Notes under the pieces: generated by a model | The model's database searches: none | What the model was told of the DNA's origin: nothing | The model's input: the letters and a program-made list of their open reading frames with translations, nothing else | Shown: positions 58,559 through 64,000 of the stretch, one piece after another | Numbering within the stretch: the stretch's first letter is position 1 | Layout: each line of letters starts with the position of its first letter | Translations under genes and position numbers: made by a program | NCBI RefSeq assembly: GCF_047948215.1 | Contig: NC_134458.1 | Location: 146,273,036 to 146,337,035 of the forward strand | DNA length: 64,000 bases | Direction of reading: 5' to 3' | Source: Lycorma delicatula | Taxonomy: Eukaryota; Arthropoda; Insecta; Hemiptera; Fulgoridae

Positions 58559-59115
58559 AGAATATGTATATACACACACATTTAAATCAGACGACTAAAT
58601 ATCTCAAATGAAAAAAATTGCTGATTGATATATAAAATCCATTCTGAAACATAAATTAAGAAAAGCTGTTAAAAAATGATAACCTAAAGAGTTATCAGGA
58701 AAAAAATGTTTTTACTTCAAACGTTTAATTTACTCTGCTATTTTAGCAGAAAGATATCTTTTTTATTTTTTAAATAAGCTTCCTAAACCTGGTTAATTTT
58801 TAAAAAAAGGTTACAAACTTATCAATTTTTTAAAACAGATTTTTAATTTTTTTTAAATATAGATTTATTTTATGCATCTAAAAAGTTTTTTTTATTTTTT
58901 ATATGATCATTGGGATGTGCCGCGGTAGTAATTTTCAATAAGCTGTAAAATCAAACCCACTAATAACGGGAGTAGAAGTATATTTTAAACCGTTTCCAAA
59001 CGTAAGTGGAGTGGGAACTCTGGTACTACAAGTGGCATAATTTATTACGAATTATAATGACTACGAATGATTTTTAATGACAATAAAATGATAATAATTA
59101 CTTTTATATATACAT
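58559..59115. other. AT-rich spacer
   Basis: No feature is recognised. Confidence 0.45.
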
Positions 59116-60440
59116 ACCGGGTGATCCGAAAACATAATTTTAAAAGCATATAAAACTTTATTTAGGTAACTTACAGACTCGATCGAGGTCTCATTTTATA
59201 GAAAAATACATCAAGTTTTGACTCACGTAGTTCATTAGTACCGAATTTGGCCACTAGTGCTGTTAAAAATGCATACATTTACTGGTGCGGAACGGACTCG
59301 CTGTGTGTTTTGGTTTCACAATTTGCAGTCGGCAACTGCAGTTCATCGTAATTCTCGTAGAGTACGGTAGGGATTCTTCTAGTAGACATATAATTTACTC
59401 TTGGCACAGAACCTTCATTGAGACAGGTTGTTCTGTTAAACATACAAAATAACCAGAATACCCACGGGGTCCCTGAAGCTGTTGTAGAACAATTCAGAGA
59501 AAGGTTTGCACGTAGTTCGAAGAAATCAACTCGACATGCGTCACATAAGATCGGCTTTATACAAACGACTCTCTGGCGCGTAATTCTTAAACGATTGCAC
59601 TTGAAGCCACACAAACTAACCGTGGTTCTACACATTACAGATGATGACAAAGTTTCTCGGCTGCAGTTTTGTGTGGAAATGATGGGTAAAATTGCAGATA
59701 ACGATGTATTTTTAGAAAATATAATTTTTAGTGATGATCCAACGTTTCTCATCAGCGACAAGGTGAACACCCATAACTGCCGAATATGTGGTAACGAAAA
59801 CCTTCATGAAACTTTGTAGCACATTCGTGATAGCCCTAAAATCAATGGTTTTTGAGCCCTAAACAAATAAAGACTGTACGGCTCGTTCTTCTTCCAGGAG
59901 GCACCCTTAAACGGTATCGTTTATCTGGACATGTTTCAAAAGTTTTTAATTGCTTGTAAGACGATGATTACCAAAATGGATGCCATTATTATCAGCAAGC
60001 CGGGGCACCACATCAATACCGTCTAGAATTCCGAGATTTTCTTGATACTCGATTACCAGGTCGGTGGATCGGTCGTGAAGTTCCAATTGCATGGCCACCT
60101 CGCTTCCCAGATTTCACTCCGATAGATCTTGTCTTGCAGTTTCATTAAAGATGGGTTTTATGTACCACCTTTGCGTGCCGATATTGTTAAACTAAGACTT
60201 CGAATTAACGCCGCAGTTGCAGAGGTAACGCCCGAATTGCTGGCTACAGTCTGCAATGAAAGAGACTTCAGGTGAGATGTATATCGCATTACAAATGGAA
60301 GCCATACTGAACCAGAGTGAATGTTGGATGACAAACAACATAATATGTTTTACAATAAAATGAGACCTCAACCGAATCTGTTTCTCAATAAATTTTTATA
60401 TGCTTTTAAATTTTTTGAAGTTATTTTAGAATCACCCGGT
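59116..60440 (+). mobile_element. Mar-C: full-length DDE transposon with ~90-bp inverted repeats
   Basis: Begins ACCGGGTGATCC and ends GAATCACCCGGT; the inner parts also mirror each other (TTTAAAAGCATATAAAACTT against its complement near 60400, GAGGTCTCATTTTAT near 59182 and 60355), giving ~90-bp imperfect TIRs. TA dinucleotides flank at 59111 and ~60442. The transposase, starting near 59272, reads TFTGAERTRCVFWFHNLQSA, EAVVEQFRERFARSSKKSTR, TTLWRVILKRLHLKPHKL (helix-turn-helix half), then ENIIFSDDPTFLIS (first catalytic Asp), VNTHNCRICGNENLHE, MDAIIISKPGHHI where the second Asp should be (lost), WPPRFPDFTPIDL (third Asp kept) and YVPPLRADIVKLRLRI. One 133-codon stretch is open; stops and shifts follow. 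Related to, but distinct from, Mar-A. Confidence 0.9.
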
Positions 60441-60526
60441 GTAAAGTGTTATTTTAACGGTATTGTACACTTAAAATTTTCCAGTCATTTGATAGGCAAA
60501 AAAAATTTTAATTAGTTAGTAAGGTA

Positions 60527-60594
60527 AGAGTTTCCATGGAAACTCTGGCCGCTAAACAATGTGGCGGAATGGTAGCGCTCGTTACTATAGCAAC
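60527..60594. promoter_or_regulatory. Pair of RFX X-box motifs in a GC-richer patch
   Basis: GTTTCCATGGAAAC (60530-60543, centred in a perfect 20-bp palindrome 60527-60546) and GTTACTATAGCAAC (60581-60594) both match the X-box consensus RYYNYYATRRNRAC in every position, 37 bp apart. X-boxes bound by RFX factors mark promoters of ciliary genes in animals. The patch 60527-60640 is GC-richer than its surroundings and also contains GTGGCGGAATGGTAGCG. No downstream gene was identified on either strand, so target and direction are unknown. The motif match is seen; function is inferred. Confidence 0.35.
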
Positions 60595-60659
60595 AGTTGT
60601 TTCACGCTTCAATTCCATCATATCAAAGTTAGGACGGTTCTACTCTACTTTTATGAACT

Positions 60660-62131
60660 TTTTCACTACGAATTCTCTGATAGTTTGTCATTTTTCTGTT
60701 TTGTTACATAAATAATTATTTTTTATTTTTTTATTATTATAAAGCTACATGAACAACATCGTGTAGTAGTTGATTGCTATTAACCAATCAAATATAAGAA
60801 TATTTGATCTTGTTATCTATATCATGTAATTATTAGATTTATATTAGCATAAATATTTTTTTACTTGTAGTACAATAGTATGTTTTTAATTTTTGGTTTT
60901 ACAAATGTTGAAAACTTCTTGCGCAAACGTAATTCCGTTTTTATGTCTTCTGTTTAAATCAGTTGTACTAATACGATGGATGTTTGTTAGTTTTATATCT
61001 AAATTAACAAATTATAATTTTATATAAACAATCTGTATCATTATATATCATTTTCAGAATTTAAATACTGTAATTTTGTTATTGCGATGGTAACTGCTAC
61101 CTTTGCCTGCTGTTATAGTAAAAAAAAATCATAGGTAAGAATAAATCTGAAATTTTTTCTTAGCAGTCAATTGATGTTTTTTTATTCTTATAATCTTCTT
61201 TATTCATTTTCTCTATATTCTTGTTCTTTATTCCCTTCTGTTATTTGCTAAATATTTACTAGGTCTTACTTCCATATGCTGTTGCATATGTTAGAAACTT
61301 TTATGCTGTTTAGCAGATTTTATCATTTAAACTCAGATTTAATCCAAAATTATACAAATCAACCAAAATGTCTTAATTAGGGTTCATTAACCTAGTTTTT
61401 TTTTTTGCCTTAACTCTCTAAAAAGTTGAATTTAAAAAAGATTTCTTGTATAACAAGTACGAGTACATGTCATAAGCATTTACGTATTTTTTTCTATGTT
61501 TTCTTTCCATTTTTATTATATTTGCTTCGCTTAGTTTTGAAAATTTCCACATTTTTCTATATTTTCGTTATTAAAAGAGCGTAATTTAATTATTGTCAGA
61601 AGTAAAACGTTAGTATAATGAATATATATGATTGAATCATCTGAGGGATAAATTACTTTTCATCAGATTTACATTTTATATTTGTGATTTTTTTTTTAAT
61701 ATTGTGCCTACGTTCGGTTTATCACGCATATGTCTGCTGGGCATCCAAGTACATCTAAGTGTTGTGAATGAATGGTAGCAAGAAAAAATGAAATTTTTTG
61801 TCAGATATTTTTATTTTTGTAAAGTTGATGCTTGTCTGTAATGTAACATCCATGTACCGGCATTTTTTTTGAACATTTGTTTATCCTACAAAAAAAATTT
61901 AAGTGCATATTAGGTTAAAGAAAAGTACTAAGTATATTTTATAGACAATTCTTTATATATAAAAGTGCAAAAAGATACTGCTTAAACCGGTTTTTCATTT
62001 ATTCTTATATATTTTATTCTTGTTCAATTGAGTTTAAAAAAATCATTCAATGACCTAGAAAAACGTTTCTTCATCGTCATTGCATACAATGACAGTTTAC
62101 TTCCCACACAAACTTAATAAATAACACGCAA
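60660..62131. other. AT-rich spacer
   Basis: No recognised repeat. A splice-flanked stretch at 61060-61132 ends in a stop or has stops in every frame and was not accepted as an exon. Confidence 0.45.
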
Positions 62132-62156
62132 AACACACACACACACACACACACGT

Positions 62157-62237
<81 letters not shown>
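62132..62237. repeat. Compound microsatellite (CA)n-(TA)n-(TG)n
   Basis: (CA)~11 at 62132-62154, (TA)~18 at 62160-62195, then (GT)~21 at 62196-62237. The three blocks together form one large imperfect palindrome, since TG repeats are the complement of CA repeats and TA is self-complementary. Confidence 0.95.
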
Positions 62238-62241
<4 letters not shown>

Positions 62242-62480
62242 ATTTATTTATATATATATATACACTTACGAACTTAACGTAATATCTTATGACATTCCTG
62301 TTTTCTTTCTACTTTTTAAGTCTGATGATGTTTTTTTATACGTACAGCTTCTGAGTAAATTATACGTTATACAAATTGAAAAGATTGTATAAAAAAGTTT
62401 TTTTTTTCAATTTAACTAAATTTCGACTATTATATGCTAAAAAATGTAACATAAAGTCATATCACATAAAATCATTGAAT

Positions 62481-62508
62481 TATATTAATTCTGTACAGAA
62501 TTAATATA
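62481..62508. repeat. Perfect 28-bp palindrome
   Basis: The sequence centred on CTGTACAG is self-complementary over 28 bp without a loop (arm TATATTAATTCTGT). AT-rich arms make this less improbable than the hairpin at 22.3 kb. Confidence 0.9.
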
Positions 62509-62526
62509 TTTATATTCGTGTCACAA

Positions 62527-62529
<3 letters not shown>

Positions 62530-62566
<37 letters not shown>
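62530..62566. repeat. (ATT)n microsatellite
   Basis: About 12 ATT units. Confidence 0.95.
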
Positions 62567-62568
<2 letters not shown>

Positions 62569-62890
62569 GTGTGTTTAAAAAGGTTTTTCCAGATGTATTA
62601 TTTATTTTATATTTTCTGAAAAAGCATGTCAGTATTTTATTTTTTGTTTTTTTTTTAAATAATTTTTTTTTATTTGCACTACGAAGAAAGAATTCAACAT
62701 CTTATGAAGTATATATCAAATTATATTTATTCATCTTTATTGTAAAATTTATATAGATTAATAATACTTTGATTTGAAAAAAGATAAGAATTTTTTTTAA
62801 TTAAAAAAATTTCGTTGTTTAAAACACAAAAAAAATATTTTAATGGAAACTTTTTTTCAAAAAAACTTTTACATGATATATAGTTTTTTT

Positions 62891-63035
62891 TATGAAAGAG
62901 CGGTCAATCAACAACTATGGTCATTAGCCCTGTGAAAATTGGTAGCGTATGAAAAGATGTCATGCCTGACCGGGATTAGAACCCGGGACTTCCGCATGAA
63001 ATGCTGAGATGCTACCTACTCAGCCACGGAGGTTG
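62891..63035 (-). mobile_element. SINE-B copy, body type 2
   Basis: Head at the right (CTCAGCCACGGAGGTTG), GGGACTTCCGCATGAAATGC, B-box complement GGGATTAGAACCCGGGAC, body GTCATTAGCCCTGTGAAAAT and ATGAAAGAGCGGTCAATCAA. Collinear with 57449-57592. Confidence 0.82.
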
Positions 63036-63595
63036 ACGACAAAATTTTACATTAGAAGTATGGTCTATGAAAATTTTTTAAATAAATTAAAATATCTCAT
63101 TAATAATTTTTTTTTTTAATGAAATTGAATCAATCACTGAATCACAGAAAATACTTTAGAAAAATGATTCAAAATATATGGCAACAATGCCAGCTGACGA
63201 ACCAGGTATTTGTAGAATTAGACTTATTTCAATGAATCTGATATTATAATATAATAAATATCATCACGTTGCAAATAGACTATTCCACGTTTCATCTCTT
63301 TTGTTTCAATAAAAATCCAATTTCTTAAATTACTCTTCGCATTCGGTAATGGTACATAAATTTTCTCAGAATTAAATTCTCTACAAATTTTTTAAAAAAT
63401 TTGATTTGTGTTCTAGTAATCTAACGATATTATTTATGTCAATACTAAAAAATTATGTTTTGCGAAACCAATTTTTTTGTTAGAGAAAAAAAAATTAATA
63501 GAACCAGGTTTATTTAAATTTTTAGGTAAAAAATGAAGTGAAACATCAAATTTAAATTTTAACTTAAGTTCAGATAATTTCAGTATCGCTTTATT
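63036..63595. other. AT-rich spacer
   Basis: No feature is recognised. Confidence 0.45.
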
Positions 63596-63725
63596 TTATC
63601 CTTGGAGCAGAAATCAAAGCAAAATTATCCATAAGCTTAGTTCGAAAACGAAGCGTTTCTGGATTAACGTTTTTCTTTATTTTTACTTGTAGAATATATC
63701 CTGAAATTCTTTACGTTTCTTAATG
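63596..63725. mobile_element. Solo end fragment related to element L
   Basis: GCAGAAATCAAAGCAAAATT, CGAAGCGTTTCTGGATTAAC, TTTTTCTTTATTTTTACTTG and ATCCTGAAATTCTTTACGTT align with the right inverted repeat of element L (44.52-44.65 kb), the match continuing inward. Only one end is present. Just downstream (about 63751) CAGCTGCGGCTTCACCCGCT is a GC-rich string typical of insect dispersed repeats. Confidence 0.5.
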
Positions 63726-64000
63726 AAAGTTTATACATATTTTAATCCCAGCTGCGGCTTCACCCGCTCCATGTGCGTATAAAACTTCAAAAGTTGGAAA
63801 TTTTTTTTTTAGTAATTGTGTGTGAACTGTTGCTAAGTTTTTCTGTTTATAACTTACTGGATAAAATAGATTAATTTGGATGAAAAACTAATCAATTGTT
63901 AAATATGCAAAACGTACGTTATTCCCTTTAATTTTTTATCATACTAATTCTTTTTTATTTACGATAATATTACAGATTTACCTTTTATAGACGATAACAT

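Noticed and set aside
59279..59770. 163-codon minus-strand frame
   Set aside because: Antisense of the Mar-C transposase, whose plus-strand translation has clear family motifs.
60440..60523. Short exon ending at AAG|GTAAGA
   Set aside because: All frames contain stops and composition is AT-rich.
60561..60620. Degenerate SINE-B head at GTGGCGGAATGGTAGCG
   Set aside because: Only the A-box part matches; the B-box side is weak and no body follows.
61060..61132. Exon candidate between TTTTCAG and GTAAGAATA
   Set aside because: Two frames contain stops and the third ends in TAG at the donor; composition is intronic.
1..64000. CRISPR array, prophage, operon or other prokaryotic system
   Set aside because: No spaced direct repeats with unique spacers, no ribosome binding site-led gene strings, and the repeat content is eukaryotic throughout.

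Overview
This is a very AT-rich eukaryotic (arthropod, most likely insect) intergenic or intronic window. Evidence: remnants of DD34D mariner and related DDE transposons, several non-LTR retrotransposon (LINE) lineages, tRNA-derived SINEs with target-site duplications, non-autonomous inverted-repeat elements, and abundant (TA)n, (CA)n and (AAT)n tracts. I see no prokaryotic gene organisation, no rRNA, no convincing functional tRNA gene, no CRISPR array and no intact long protein-coding gene. The mixture fits a repeat-rich insect genome, perhaps hemipteran, but I cannot name the species. Element names used here (Mar-A, LINE-A, SINE-A and so on) are local labels.

Layout. 0-8 kb: a decayed Mar-A copy, two SINE-A copies with visible target-site duplications, a mariner with both terminal inverted repeats and a LINE 3' end nested in it, and a third SINE type with a GT tract. 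9-14 kb: unassigned GC-richer patches, a degenerate ~135-bp tandem repeat and SINE fragments. 16-20 kb: a Mar-A element split by a SINE-A whose 9-bp duplication is still exact, then a mariner 3' half fused to a jockey-type reverse transcriptase fragment. 22-31 kb: a perfect hairpin, one copy each of LINE-A and LINE-B, a candidate non-coding first exon, and a LINE-A 3' end. 32-49 kb: two copies of a ~1-kb inverted-repeat element (element R), LINE-A copies (one internally deleted and split by another inverted-repeat element), a long-TIR element, and two hairpin MITEs. 49-64 kb: more LINE-A and LINE-B, SINE-B copies, a candidate 39-nt micro-exon, a full-length Mar-C element with ~90-bp inverted repeats, and next to it two RFX X-box motifs.

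How it fits together. Nearly every recognisable coding stretch is a broken transposon gene, and nesting gives relative ages: mariner before the LINE 3' end in it, Mar-A before SINE-A, LINE-A before the ACTTCCTTGTA element. The only hints of host-gene function are non-coding or tiny: the putative first exon at 29.68-29.88 kb, the micro-exon at 57.10 kb (both plus strand, both with GTAAGT donors) and the double X-box at 60.5 kb. A recurring theme is short inverted duplications with 2-6 nt loops, several inside otherwise ordinary repeat copies, which look like template-switch events.
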